64,000 nt of DNA from Trichomonas vaginalis G3 (lineage: Eukaryota; Parabasalia; Trichomonadida; Trichomonadidae), in assembly GCF_026262505.1 (NCBI RefSeq), contig NC_067206.1:1736001-1800000 (forward strand), given 5' to 3'. Under the pieces are notes generated by a model. The model ran no database searches and was not told where the DNA came from. It saw only the letters and a program-made list of their open reading frames with translations. Below are positions 29,409 through 37,678 of the stretch, in pieces (the stretch's first letter is position 1; every line of letters starts with the position of its first letter). Both the position numbers and the translations under genes were made by a program.

Positions 29409-30599
29409 ATGTACAGAATAGATGTTTCAGATTTTTATGACTTCCAAGCCTTCAGAAATATGTGTCCATTTAGAGACTATAACAAAGCAGTCGAGAATTT
29501 GAAACGTTTAGTCATTTATGTTGACTCTGCCCCAGAATGTTATGTTATGAAAGAATGGGATGTAGTCTTTAACAAACCTAAAGCGACAATAGTTTCAGAA
29601 CAAGAATGTAAACAGAAACTTAAGAAAATAAAAGTCGTACAAGTTGGTATGAAGATGTTAGATGCTTGGGATATCTTATTGTCAAAGTTAGAAGATTTTT
29701 CAGTTCGTGGTATAAAGTTCTATACGCCATCTCCAAACTTCTATTCTATCTTCACTGGATATAAATACGAACAAGTAGAATGGAAAGAAAATGTTATAGA
29801 AGCTTGGTTAGACCATGTCAAAGAAATTATATGCAATGGAAACGAAAGAGTTTATGAGTATATCTTATGTTGGTTTGCAAACATCTTACAACATCCAAGT
29901 GCTAAAAATGAAACTGCTCTCATTATAATTGGAAAACAAGGAACTGGTAAGAATACTTTCTTTACAGATATTTTGTGCAAACTGTTAGAGGGCTATTCGA
30001 ATCCGAATATGACAAACTTAGAAAACATCTGCGGTAAATTTAACTCCTCAATAGAGAATATGAAACTTATAGTTTGCAATGAACTTCAAAGTATAGATAC
30101 AACAAAAATTTTGAACTCAGATGCTTTGAAGAGTCTTATAACAGACAAAGTTGGAGTTGTTGAAAGAAAATATAAAGACCAAAGAGTTTGTGAAAATGTT
30201 GCAAACTTCATTATGGTTTCAAACAATGCTGTTCCGATGAAGTTAGAAAGTTCTGACAGAAGATATGTAGTTGTCAGAACGTCAGATTCTCATATGCAAG
30301 ATACAGAATATTTTGACGACTTAGCAGAAACTTTGACATCTGACTTTTACAACCACTTGTTCTCATATTTCATGACATTAGATATTTCGAAGTTCAATCC
30401 AAGACAAATTCCACATACCGAAGAGAGACAAACATTGTTAGAAGCAAACAAGAGTGTATATGAACTGTTCATAGATGAAACTGACTTTGAGTGTTTAGAT
30501 GAAAGGTCATTGTACGATTCGTATAAACAATATTGTCAAGAATATGGTTTATGGCAGCTTCTAAACGTACATTCTTGGCAAATGTCAAAAGTCTTTTAG
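29409..30599 (+). CDS. SF3/D5-type primase-helicase ATPase of the outer Polinton
   Basis: A 396-residue protein with the superfamily 3 helicase core: Walker A IIGKQGTGKNTFF near residues 172-184, Walker B-like MKLIVCNEL near 217-225, and motif C FIMVSNNAVP near 265-275. This matches the D5/NrS-1-like helicases of phages, NCLDV viruses and virophages, which open DNA during replication as hexamers. No primase domain is visible in the N-terminal 150 residues. Essentially whole. The inner element shows no counterpart, so the two nested elements may have different replication modules. Confidence 0.8.
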   Translation: MYRIDVSDFYDFQAFRNMCPFRDYNKAVENLKRLVIYVDSAPECYVMKEWDVVFNKPKATIVSEQECKQKLKKIKVVQVGMKMLDAWDILLSKLEDFSVRGIKFYTPSPNFYSIFTGYKYEQVEWKENVIEAWLDHVKEIICNGNERVYEYILCWFANILQHPSAKNETALIIIGKQGTGKNTFFTDILCKLLEGYSNPNMTNLENICGKFNSSIENMKLIVCNELQSIDTTKILNSDALKSLITDKVGVVERKYKDQRVCENVANFIMVSNNAVPMKLESSDRRYVVVRTSDSHMQDTEYFDDLAETLTSDFYNHLFSYFMTLDISKFNPRQIPHTEERQTLLEANKSVYELFIDETDFECLDERSLYDSYKQYCQEYGLWQLLNVHSWQMSKVF

Positions 30600-30678
30600 A
30601 TGTTCAGAATGGTGTATATACAAAGAAAAATTTTTCTGAGTAAATTTTAAAAAAATATTTTTTTATCCGATAGAAAAG

Positions 30679-31098
30679 ATGACGAAATTCATCTCAGTAA
30701 ACAAGTACATGTCAGGACTTAAAGAAGAACTAGACCCATTCACATATTTGAATGTTTACTTCTACCATTTTGAAAAGTCTTCATTCAGCAAAGTTTGGAA
30801 CATCGAACCAGTTAAGTTTGCTATTGTGACTAAAAATGGTGCGAAATTTGAAGACTTAGACATAGAAGGTTTGTTAACAGTCAAAGAAAATTTTGACAGA
30901 AGGTTCTCAAACCTTAAAGAAGGCAAAGCATACAAACTTGTTATACCTTATGAACCAAAGAAGACAGACGACTATGAATATTATGAGTCTAAGATAGTTG
31001 AAGTTCAAGGTAAGTTGGGTAAAAAGATTTTAGAGTCTAAGCCAGTGTTTACTCCTAAAGAGGAAGAGAACATTGACATTGACCCAGAAATGTTCTAA
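30679..31098 (+). CDS. acidic-tailed protein, possible ssDNA-binding protein
   Basis: A 139-residue protein with a beta-rich body (YLNVYFYHFEKSSFSKVW, YKLVIPYEPK) and a very acidic tail ending DIDPEMF. A similar-sized protein in the inner element (48,647-49,120) also ends with an acidic tail (EEIDPEVI) next to the polymerase gene. An OB-fold-sized body plus an acidic tail ending in a hydrophobic residue is the usual plan of single-stranded DNA-binding proteins such as T7 gp2.5. The fold itself is not demonstrated. It lies between the helicase and ATPase genes. Confidence 0.5.
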   Translation: MTKFISVNKYMSGLKEELDPFTYLNVYFYHFEKSSFSKVWNIEPVKFAIVTKNGAKFEDLDIEGLLTVKENFDRRFSNLKEGKAYKLVIPYEPKKTDDYEYYESKIVEVQGKLGKKILESKPVFTPKEEENIDIDPEMF

Positions 31099-31114
31099 AA
31101 ATAAAATTTTATTT

Positions 31115-31564
31115 TTACATGTCATATCTCCCCTTCTCTGGAACTGGTTCTTTCTTCTCTTCTTCTACTTTCTTTTCTTTCTTTTCTCTCTTCTTCTTCT
31201 TCTCTGGTGGAGTTATGTCAAACTTCTCAGAACCATATTTATGTAAAAGTTCTTTGTCCTTTAATAGCTCTTCTATTCTGTTTTCTATTTCATCTTCAAG
31301 AACAGCGCATGTGTCTTCTTTGCATTCTAAGAACTTTTGTTGGACTTCATCTTTCCAATCGGCGTCATCTCTGTCAACAAGTCTGTCATTGACAAATTTT
31401 AAGACTGCTCTTTGTAATGTTTTATGGTTCTTGTCATATTCCCAGAAACAGAACTTTAGAACAAATTCACCTTTCTTGTTTACACTATGTAAGATTTTAT
31501 GGTCGACAGATGTTTTGCTGTCAAAAAGTTTGTCTCGAATATAGATAGCGAAATCGCTAGACAT
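31115..31564 (-). CDS. small charged Polinton protein, family shared with the inner element
   Basis: 149 residues. The first 70 contain FVLKFCFWEYDKNHKTLQRAVLKFVNDRLV, which lines up with FVFTYVLKEYDRYHNEVNQTLIKFVDKKLV in the 124-residue protein at 51,155. The tail is strongly lysine/glutamate-rich. The family is not recognised. It is convergent with the acidic-tailed gene, and the 16 bases between the two stop codons form an A/T palindrome (TAAAAATAAAATTTTATTTTTA including stops). Confidence 0.7.
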   Translation of the reverse strand: MSSDFAIYIRDKLFDSKTSVDHKILHSVNKKGEFVLKFCFWEYDKNHKTLQRAVLKFVNDRLVDRDDADWKDEVQQKFLECKEDTCAVLEDEIENRIEELLKDKELLHKYGSEKFDITPPEKKKKREKKEKKVEEEKKEPVPEKGRYDM

Positions 31565-31600
31565 TTTCTAAAAGATAAAAATTTTAATTTTTCTAAAAAT

Positions 31601-32476
31601 ATGTTAGAAAAAAAGTTTGCTGACATTGACAAGAAATTTGAGAATGTTTTGAAGAAGAACAAGGTGAAGTTAGAAAATGCTCAGATAAAGCCTATACATG
31701 ACAAGTTCTTATTTGCTCAGAATGGTATAACAGGTCTAATTGCACCACCTGGGTCGGGTAAGACTTTCACTTATCTTAAAATGGCTGCACAACAACAAGA
31801 ACTAGATGAGAAGAACCCATTCTATGAGTTAGTTGTTATTTGTAGTACTTCTGGTCAATTTGACCAAACCGTCAATTCGTTCAAAGATATTATAAAGAAG
31901 TCTAAGTTAGTATGTATAAAGGATACTGAGTTGTTAGATTGGATAAAGAAGTACCAAAGAAGAGTTTTGAAGTATAATGCTATAAATGAGTATATAAATT
32001 CTAAGTTCAAAGACCCAAATGAGGAAATGCAGAGAATATTAGAGAAGAAACACTTCAGAAACAAACAGAAAGAGATAGAATACATTTCGAAGAAATTGCA
32101 ATCTTACGATTGGAAGACTTACCCTCACAGATGTCTTCTTATCTTAGATGACTTTGCTTCTCATCCTTTGTTAAAGAACAGAGAACAAGACATGTGTCGA
32201 ATTCTCAAGAAGCTCAGACACTTTAACATCTCAGTTGTCATTTGTGTACAGACAGCAAAGAGTTTAAGTAAGGATGTTAAAAGAATACTTACTGATATTA
32301 TACTTTTCCCCGGATTGTCCGAAGACGATTTCATGGAACTTATGAAAGAGTCCATGGCAGGTAAGTTTGACAGACATGAACTATGGGAGAAGTACAAAGT
32401 CATACAAGACCCTCATACTTCTTTCAGAATTCATATCTACGCAAACAAAGTTCAAATTGTAAAAAGTCAAGCTTGA
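31601..32476 (+). CDS. A32/FtsK-HerA-type genome-packaging ATPase of the outer Polinton
   Basis: The ATG at 31,601 gives 291 residues; the longer open frame overlaps the divergent neighbour and adds only leader-like sequence. Walker A is LIAPPGSGKT (about 45-54) and Walker B is LLILDDF (about 182-188). A sensor region follows at VVICVQTAKS (about 217-226), the typical arginine/QT sensor of packaging ATPases. Size and motifs match the Polinton/virophage packaging ATPase that drives DNA into capsids. It looks whole. Confidence 0.85.
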   Translation: MLEKKFADIDKKFENVLKKNKVKLENAQIKPIHDKFLFAQNGITGLIAPPGSGKTFTYLKMAAQQQELDEKNPFYELVVICSTSGQFDQTVNSFKDIIKKSKLVCIKDTELLDWIKKYQRRVLKYNAINEYINSKFKDPNEEMQRILEKKHFRNKQKEIEYISKKLQSYDWKTYPHRCLLILDDFASHPLLKNREQDMCRILKKLRHFNISVVICVQTAKSLSKDVKRILTDIILFPGLSEDDFMELMKESMAGKFDRHELWEKYKVIQDPHTSFRIHIYANKVQIVKSQA

Positions 32477-32488
32477 AAAATAAATGGT

Positions 32489-33298
32489 TCATTTACTCTG
32501 CTTGTTTGAAGTTGTCAAAATACTCTGTTTTTTTTCCTTTAACAATGGCAAATCTTCTTTGAAGGTAAGTATTGTACAACCTTTCATATCATAGTGTGTT
32601 TGAGGTAACGTATCTTGAACTATTTGTTTCACATCTTCATTCGGTGTCATTGAAATCGGTAAGTTTTCGCGATAGAACCAATTTCTGTCAGATTTGTAAA
32701 TCTTAGCAAGGTCGTAAAAGCTTTTGTTGTTTCTTCTGACTAAATGCAACATAACCATATCTTTATCTTCTTCATTTTCCATCTCTTCAGTATAAATCAT
32801 ATACTTATAGTTCTTTTCCTTTCCTTTTGGTACCGAACGTGGTATTCTTTTCTGAATGCTTTTGTCTTTTGCTTCAAGCTTGTTCTCTAGCTCTTCACGT
32901 TCTTGTCTATGAATTTCGTCAAGAAGTCTGTAAATATACCAAGCATAACGAGGTGAAGCCCACATTGCAACAGCATTTACAAGAAGTCTATGTACATACC
33001 AACCTCTCAAACCGTTTGGCAATTTTTCACGATTTTCGTACGGAATCTCTACCCTCGGTTTTCCGAGGGTAGCAAACATATGAGGAAATTCTTCTAAAAG
33101 TTCTTTTGTCTGTTGGTTTTCAAACCAATGATATGCTTGCTTTGTAGAACGAAGAGCATTCATTATACTTCGCATTTGGTACATGTCATCTTTGACCGAA
33201 CGAATGAGACGGAGTTGTTTGTTAAACTGAACCCACTCGTATTCTTCATCTATAGCTTCATGAACTATAACTGTTGTTGTGTTCTCTGTTGTTGACAT
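32489..33298 (-). CDS. KilA-N domain protein
   Basis: From the ATG at 33,298 the protein has 269 residues. The earlier ATG at 33,316 belongs to a leader (TTTTGTATGTAAAGACAG) also found before other genes, so it is not used as the start. Residues about 60-130 fit the KilA-N/APSES DNA-binding fold, with FATLGKPRVEIPYEN, GLRGWYVHRLLVNAVAMWASPRYAWYI and a following coiled linker. The C-terminal half (VMLHLVRRNNKSFYDLAKIYKS...) matches the viral C-terminal module often joined to KilA-N in poxviruses and giant viruses. It is probably a sequence-specific DNA-binding regulator. It looks whole, contains a 24-nt perfect hairpin in its coding sequence, and has a near twin at 50,223. Confidence 0.8.
   Translation of the reverse strand: MSTTENTTTVIVHEAIDEEYEWVQFNKQLRLIRSVKDDMYQMRSIMNALRSTKQAYHWFENQQTKELLEEFPHMFATLGKPRVEIPYENREKLPNGLRGWYVHRLLVNAVAMWASPRYAWYIYRLLDEIHRQEREELENKLEAKDKSIQKRIPRSVPKGKEKNYKYMIYTEEMENEEDKDMVMLHLVRRNNKSFYDLAKIYKSDRNWFYRENLPISMTPNEDVKQIVQDTLPQTHYDMKGCTILTFKEDLPLLKEKKQSILTTSNKQSK
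33049..33072. other. 10-bp hairpin within the KilA-N coding sequence
   Basis: CTACCCTCGG (33,049-33,058) and CCGAGGGTAG (33,063-33,072) pair perfectly across a TTTT loop. It codes for part of T-L-G-K-P-R-V. The twin gene at 50,799-50,822 has the equivalent hairpin with one compensated pair, and a third relative lies in the repeat array at 34,536-34,559. Confidence 0.85.
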
Positions 33299-33386
33299 AT
33301 CTGTCTTTACATACAAAATAAAAAAAATATTTTATAAAAAATTAGCGTTATTTTCTATCTTGTATAAAAGACCAAAAATAAACGCT

Positions 33387-33998
33387 TTACATGTATTTTT
33401 CAGCAACTTCGTCAAATAATTTTATAGCACTATCTATCTCATCTACTTCGAAAGTTTCTTTACCTCTTATGGGAGCACCATACATCTTCTCAAACTTTTC
33501 AAGTAGTTCTGTTTCAGCAGCTCTCATATCATTTACAAACACAACCTTAACTCTATTGACTGTAGAGTCATATCTTTTAGTTATATTAAATGTTCTTCCT
33601 ATCTTATATCTCTTTGTATTGAAGTCCTTCGGTTTCTGAACGATGTAAAGTAAGCCTTCACTGCAACGTTCTGAGTCGAACGAACCATATGTTATGAAAT
33701 TATATCCAACAACTGGGTCTAACCATAACAAAACTATTGGTATAAGACTTTTGTCGATGAGATATGCTCTTGTTCCATAGAATCTTACCGATATCATAAG
33801 CTCAGGATTTCTTGTCAAAATTTTCTGAGTAGAAGCATTTCTAACCCAGTCGTTTGCTCTCTTTCCAGATAGTGTTAGAATGTCTGACAAAGAATATTTG
33901 TTGTATTTCTTTGAGTATCTTACGTTTAAATCACCTATTCTAACCATTTTGGTGTCATTGTCTATCTTTTGAACTGTTTCAAACTCAATGTTTAACAT
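33387..33998 (-). CDS. KilA-N/T5orf172 (GIY-YIG-like) protein
   Basis: 203 residues. The N-terminal half (RIGDLNVRYSKKYNKYSLSDI, DWVRNASTQKIL, LIPIVLLWLDPVVGYNF) has the layout of KilA-N-type domains. The C-terminal half, GLLYIVQKPKDFNTKRYKIGRT...R...AAETELLEKF, fits T5orf172/MUG113, a GIY-YIG-nuclease-related domain often fused to KilA-N or Bro domains in large DNA viruses. It may be a DNA-binding nuclease-like protein, perhaps regulatory or homing-related. It looks whole. A near-identical protein is encoded at 49,497-50,108 in the inner element. Confidence 0.78.
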   Translation of the reverse strand: MLNIEFETVQKIDNDTKMVRIGDLNVRYSKKYNKYSLSDILTLSGKRANDWVRNASTQKILTRNPELMISVRFYGTRAYLIDKSLIPIVLLWLDPVVGYNFITYGSFDSERCSEGLLYIVQKPKDFNTKRYKIGRTFNITKRYDSTVNRVKVVFVNDMRAAETELLEKFEKMYGAPIRGKETFEVDEIDSAIKLFDEVAEKYM

Positions 33999-34077
33999 TT
34001 CCTGTTCTTACATACAAAATAAAAAAATAAAAAAAAAATAAAACTAACTTTAATTTTTCATCTTGTATAAAAGATAT

Positions 34078-34780
34078 GATTTCATAGAGTTTTTTTACGA
34101 TTTTCATAGAGTTTTGGCGACCCTCGAAAAAGTCTGGGTCGCATTTTTTTACGATTTTCATGAGTTTTTTACTGTTTTCATAGAGTTTTGGCGAGTACGT
34201 GAAAAATCTTACTCGCAATTTTTCACGATTTTTGGTCATTTTTTCACGATTTCATAGAGTTTTTTTACGAAGTGTAAAAGTTCTCTTCGTCAAAAAAATA
34301 CAGTTATATCACGATTTTCATAGAGTTTTTTTCAGCAAAAATATATTTTAGGCGACCCCTGTAAAAATCGGGGTCGCATTTTTTCACGATTTTCATAGAG
34401 TTTTGGCGACTGGGTTTTTTTCCCTACTCGCATTTTTTCACGATTTTCATAGAGTTTTGGCGACCCTCGATTTTCCTAGGGACGCATTTTTTCACGATTT
34501 TCATAGAGTTTTTTTACGATTTTCGTACGGAATCTCTACCCTCGATTTTCCTCGGGTAGCAAACATATGAGGAAATTCATGAAATTTGGTCATTTTTTCA
34601 CGATTTCAGGGATTTTTTTGACGAAGAGTAAAAGTTCTCTTCGTAAAAAAATAACAGTTATATCATGAAATTTGGTCATTTTTTCACGATTTCAGGGATT
34701 TTTTTGACGAAGAGTAAAAGTTCTCTTCGTAAAAAAATAACAGTTATATCATGAAATTTGGTCATTTTTTCAGCAAAAAT
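34078..34780. repeat. hairpin array with conserved spacers and variable, still-paired stems
   Basis: A conserved spacer (ACGATTTTCATAGAGTTTT with T-runs) alternates with imperfect or perfect hairpins. Hairpins sit at 34,117-34,142; 34,191-34,216; 34,267-34,290; 34,352-34,377; 34,406-34,431; 34,460-34,485; 34,536-34,559; 34,621-34,644 and 34,707-34,730. All measure 24-26 nt, mostly with 6-7-bp arms around 12 nt; inner bases of the loop pair in several copies. The arms differ (GCGACCC/GGGTCGC, GCGAGTA/TACTCGC, ACGAAG/CTTCGT) yet remain complementary. From 34,578 the last part is an 86-bp direct repeat of about 2.3 copies. One unit shares about 65 bp with the KilA-N gene. No gene is seen here. 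Confidence 0.85.
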
Positions 34781-35117
34781 ATATTTTAGGGTAGAAGGTT
34801 AGATCTAACCTCTTTTCTAACCTGTTTTCTAACCTGTTTTCTAACATCGAAGAATTTTGTGCTGAATTCAATAAAAATATATTTTAGGGTAGAAGGTTAG
34901 ATCTAACCTCTTTTCTAACCTCTTTTCTACCCCAGTTATTTTATAAGCGTTTTACATGGTAAACGTTATTTTTTAAATTTTGTGAAAACTCAACGGTTTG
35001 ACACATGCCCTAAACATTATTTTACTCAGAATTTTGTTGCTGAATTCAATAAAAATATATTTTAGGGTAGAAGGTTAGATCTAACCTCTTTTCTAACCTC
35101 TTTTCTACCCCAGTTAT
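34780..35117. repeat. direct repeats of the GGTTAGATCTAACC palindrome family
   Basis: Three copies (starting near 34,782, 34,868 and 35,050) of AAAAATATATTTTAGGG...GGTTAGATCTAACC with TCTAACCTC repeats. Two of the copies continue identically into GTTATTTTATAAGCG and the ACATGGTAAAC that ends the next gene. The orientation is opposite to the copies at 36,105-36,520, so the 304-residue gene lies between inverted sets. Confidence 0.85.
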
Positions 35118-35118
35118 T

Positions 35119-36033
35119 TTATAAGCGTTTTACATGGTAAACATTGTGAATTCGTGAGACTCTAAACAATTTCGTAGCTTCTATTTCTTCTTTTAGTACA
35201 TCGAATGTTTTAACAATATTGAATGTATCTTTATACTTCTTCTTGACGTCAGATAGAAGGAAATCGTCAGCAGTTGGATAGTTTTTGTTCAGAAATTCTA
35301 ACATGTCCATTTTATCTTCTGCTGGCTTTTCTGCTTCTTTCTTTAAGTCTGCATAGTCGTTTCGCATTCTTTCTATCTCTTTGACGGAGTAGTTATATCT
35401 CCTCATTGCTGCCTTACATTTTGAACATTGTGGGTTCATTTTTGCGTTATATTCTGAAACCTTACCTGCTAAAACAACCAAGGCGTCAATGGTTTTCTTT
35501 AACTCAAAAGTTGCGGGTTTTATCTGTTCATTCCATACCTTACCTCTTCTATCTTTATCTCTTATCTGCCATACACATTCAGCAACTAACGAAACAAAGT
35601 TGTCGTAGGTCTTAAACTCCCCAGATTTATATATGTCAGAAACATTCTTATATACCATATCGCAATCTTTGTCCATGACTTTGTGGTTGCAATGAAATCC
35701 AAGAAACTCATAGTTTACCTTACGAATGAACTTCTTTATTTCTACTGAGTCAGTTGGTTTCACTTCAATTTCGTCGAATTCAGGAATAGTGAGTTTTTGT
35801 TGTTGTATTTCAGGAAGTTTAGGTAGATGGTCAATAATATCCTGCATTTCATAAAGATATTCTTCATTTGTTTCATCCTGTGCAGTGCAATCTAAATCTC
35901 CTTGGAGAAGTTCTTGCTTTATCTTCTGGATTTCTGTTTCGAAAGTATATGAAGAAGGAATGAAGCTTTTCATTTCTACTAACATTGAAGTTGGGTTCAT
36001 AACTAACGAGTTTGGTGCTGTTGTTGCTAACAT
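35119..36033 (-). CDS. Polinton protein of unknown function with a Cys/His cluster
   Basis: 304 residues, soluble and mostly helical. A central part has FHCNHKVMDKDC (about 133-144) and CSKC (about 205-208), which could bind zinc. The C-terminal third (LEFLNKNYPTADDFLLSDVKKKYKDTF) is charged and helical. I do not recognise the family, and no counterpart is visible in the inner element. It is bracketed by inverted palindrome repeats, and its last codons lie within a repeat unit, so the gene may have been carried in as a repeat-bounded cassette. Confidence 0.65.
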   Translation of the reverse strand: MLATTAPNSLVMNPTSMLVEMKSFIPSSYTFETEIQKIKQELLQGDLDCTAQDETNEEYLYEMQDIIDHLPKLPEIQQQKLTIPEFDEIEVKPTDSVEIKKFIRKVNYEFLGFHCNHKVMDKDCDMVYKNVSDIYKSGEFKTYDNFVSLVAECVWQIRDKDRRGKVWNEQIKPATFELKKTIDALVVLAGKVSEYNAKMNPQCSKCKAAMRRYNYSVKEIERMRNDYADLKKEAEKPAEDKMDMLEFLNKNYPTADDFLLSDVKKKYKDTFNIVKTFDVLKEEIEATKLFRVSRIHNVYHVKRL

Positions 36034-36104
36034 GTTCTTACAATAAAAATAAAAAAAATAAATAAAATAAAACTAACTTTATTTTTATTTCGGGAAAATT
36101 CATG

Positions 36105-36520
36105 AAAATTCAAGAGGGTAGAAATGAGGTTAGAAAAGAGGTTAGATCTAACCTTCTACCCTAAAATATATTTTTGGTGTAAATTTCATGAAAATTCAAG
36201 AGGTTAGAAAAGAGGTTAGAAAAGAGGTTAGATCTAACCTTCTACCCTAAAATATATTTTTGGTGTAAATTTCATGAAAATTCAAGAGGTTAGAAAAGAG
36301 GTTAGAAAAGAGGTTAGATCTAACCTTCTACCCTAAAATATATTTTTGGTGTAAATTTCATGAAAATTCAAGAGGTTAGAAAAGAGGTTAGAAAAGAGGT
36401 TAGATCTAACCTTCTACCCTAAAATATATTTTTGGTGTAAATTTCATGAAAATTCAAGAGGTTAGAAAAGAGGTTAGAAAAGAGGTTAGATCTAACCTTC
36501 TACCCTAAAATATATTTTTG
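36105..36520. repeat. 86-bp tandem repeat, four full copies plus a divergent one
   Basis: Four exact-period units begin at 36,175, 36,261, 36,347 and 36,433 and end at 36,519, preceded by a divergent partial copy. Each unit contains GGTGTAAATTTCATG, AGGTTAGAAAAG direct repeats, the GGTTAGATCTAACC palindrome, and CTACCCTAAAATATATTTTT. Units look identical by eye, which implies recent amplification or homogenisation. Confidence 0.92.
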
Positions 36521-36883
36521 GTCCGGGAACAACTTTCTCTCAATTGGAGCTGTAGCATACTCTTTGCGTAAGCGGTTCAGACCTTCTTCGAACTCTTGGT
36601 CTCTCTTCGATTTGGATTGAGATTGGAATTGCTGGGGTGGAGCTTGCTGGAACATCCAAGGGTTGGGGAAGTAAGGCATAGGCTGAGGAGGGTAGTTCGG
36701 GAAGCCTTGTGGTGGGTAGTAACCTTGTGGTGGGTAGTAACCTTGAGGTGGAAATTGGTAGTAATTCGGAGGTACTTGCTGGAACTGAGGTGCAGGGGCT
36801 GGTGCTTTAGGTTCCTCTGGTTTGGGAATGGACTCGGTTGGTGGGACGTCGGACATTCGTTTGTGGCTTAACCGTCGGACCAC
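36500..36883 (-). CDS. proline/tyrosine-rich Polinton protein
   Basis: Up to 127 residues; a start at 36,856 (MSDVPPTES) would give 118. The middle is low-complexity with PPQGYYPPQGYYPPQGF repeats and P-A-P runs, then a basic helix (SKSKRDQEFEEGLNRLRKEY). The last codons come from the neighbouring 86-bp repeat, so the stop may not be original. Pro/Tyr-rich segments with late-domain-like PPxY spacing occur in virion proteins, but the role here is unknown. Confidence 0.55.
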   Translation of the reverse strand: MVRRLSHKRMSDVPPTESIPKPEEPKAPAPAPQFQQVPPNYYQFPPQGYYPPQGYYPPQGFPNYPPQPMPYFPNPWMFQQAPPQQFQSQSKSKRDQEFEEGLNRLRKEYATAPIERKLFPDQKYILG

Positions 36884-36885
36884 AA

Positions 36886-37262
36886 CGATAAAAATCTCTG
36901 CTACTAGCAGTACTTTTACTGACAGTAGCAGTACTTTTACTGACAGTAGCAGTACTTTTACTGACAGTAGCAGTACTTTTACTGACAGTAGCAGTACTTT
37001 TTCTGACAGTAGCAGTACTTTTACTGACAGTAGCAGTACTTTTTCTGACAGTAGCAGTACTTTTACTGACAGTAGCAGTACTTTTACTGACAGTAGCAGT
37101 ACTTTATCGTCGAAAACCCTCTCAAATTTTCCTTTTTACTGACAGTAGCAGTACTTTTACTGACAGTAGCAGTACTTTTTCTGACAGTAGCAGTACTTTT
37201 ACTGACAGTAGCAATACTTTTACTGTCAGTAGCAGTACTGCTAGTAGCAGAGATTTTTATCG
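36886..37262. repeat. 21-bp tandem array bounded by 29-bp perfect inverted repeats
   Basis: About 14-15 copies of AGTAGCAGTACTTTTACTGAC (with T/C variants) are broken once near 37,104-37,133 by unrelated sequence. The block starts at 36,886-36,914 and ends at 37,234-37,262 with a perfect 29-bp inverted repeat (CGATAAAAATCTCTGCTAC...). The open frame through it (Ser-Thr-Phe-Thr-Asp repeats) is probably incidental. The overall form resembles a small non-autonomous insertion or a structured replication/packaging site. Confidence 0.85.
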
Positions 37263-37392
37263 TCCAACTTTACAAATGTAAACTCCTATCGTTCTATTTT
37301 CTTCACTAGGGTCTAACACCAAAGTAACCTTACAAATGTAAACTTATATCGTTCTATTTTTCTTCACTAGGGTCTAACACCAAAGTAACCTA
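37263..37392. repeat. tandem duplication of about 62 bp
   Basis: TTACAAATGTAAACTYMTAT...CACTAGGGTCTAACACCAAAGTAACC occurs twice in a row with a few differences. It contains the small palindrome TTTACAAATGTAAA. No gene is seen. Confidence 0.8.
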
Positions 37393-37428
37393 TGTACATG
37401 AAATTTCACTGCATAAAAGGAAAAAACT

Positions 37429-37505
37429 TGCGCGAATCGGGATTTGAACCGAGGTCTTCGACGCCTGTAGCGAGGTAGCCCATACCACTGAGCTATGAGC
37501 CGCTT
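37429..37505 (-). tRNA. tRNA-like sequence, poor cloverleaf
   Basis: On the minus strand, TAGCTCAGTGGTATGGG is a good A box with D-stem GCTC/GGGC, and GGTTCAAATCCC is a perfect B box, at normal distance. The acceptor halves do not pair, the anticodon arm is weak and the T-stem pairs only with an enlarged loop. I read it as a tRNA-derived relic or a Pol III promoter-like element rather than a working tRNA, and do not assign an anticodon. Confidence 0.35.
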
Positions 37506-37601
37506 GCATATTTTTAAGTAAAATATAGTATATTTGTCATACAGTGAAGGATGACCAAACTTAAAAAAAAAGTTAGTTTTATTTTTTTCTATCTTAAGGA
37601 A

Positions 37602-37678
37602 ATTCATGAAAATTCAAGAGGTTAGAAAAGAGGTTAGAAAAGAGGTTAGATCTAACATGCTAACATAAACTTTATTTT
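37602..37678. repeat. partial GGTTAGATCTAAC repeat
   Basis: AATTCATGAAAATTCAAGAGG, then AGGTTAGAAAAG repeats and GGTTAGATCTAAC, as in the 86-bp array, ending at a TTTATTTTTCAA before the next gene's stop codon. A dispersed single copy of the same family. Confidence 0.8.

Noticed and set aside
33299-33316. Upstream ATG as start of KilA-N and T5orf172 genes (MYVKT...)
   Set aside because: The same TGTATGTAAAGACAG precedes unrelated genes, so it is leader, not coding.
36822-37142. Protein made of Ser-Thr-Phe-Thr-Asp repeats
   Set aside because: A 21-bp array without stops in one frame gives this by chance; it is bounded by inverted repeats rather than by gene signals.
34078-37262. Possible CRISPR array
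   Set aside because: Repeats and spacers lack the constant-repeat/unique-spacer plan, no cas genes exist, and the organism is eukaryotic.
37429-37505. Working tRNA gene
   Set aside because: Acceptor and anticodon arms do not pair acceptably; only the promoter boxes are good.
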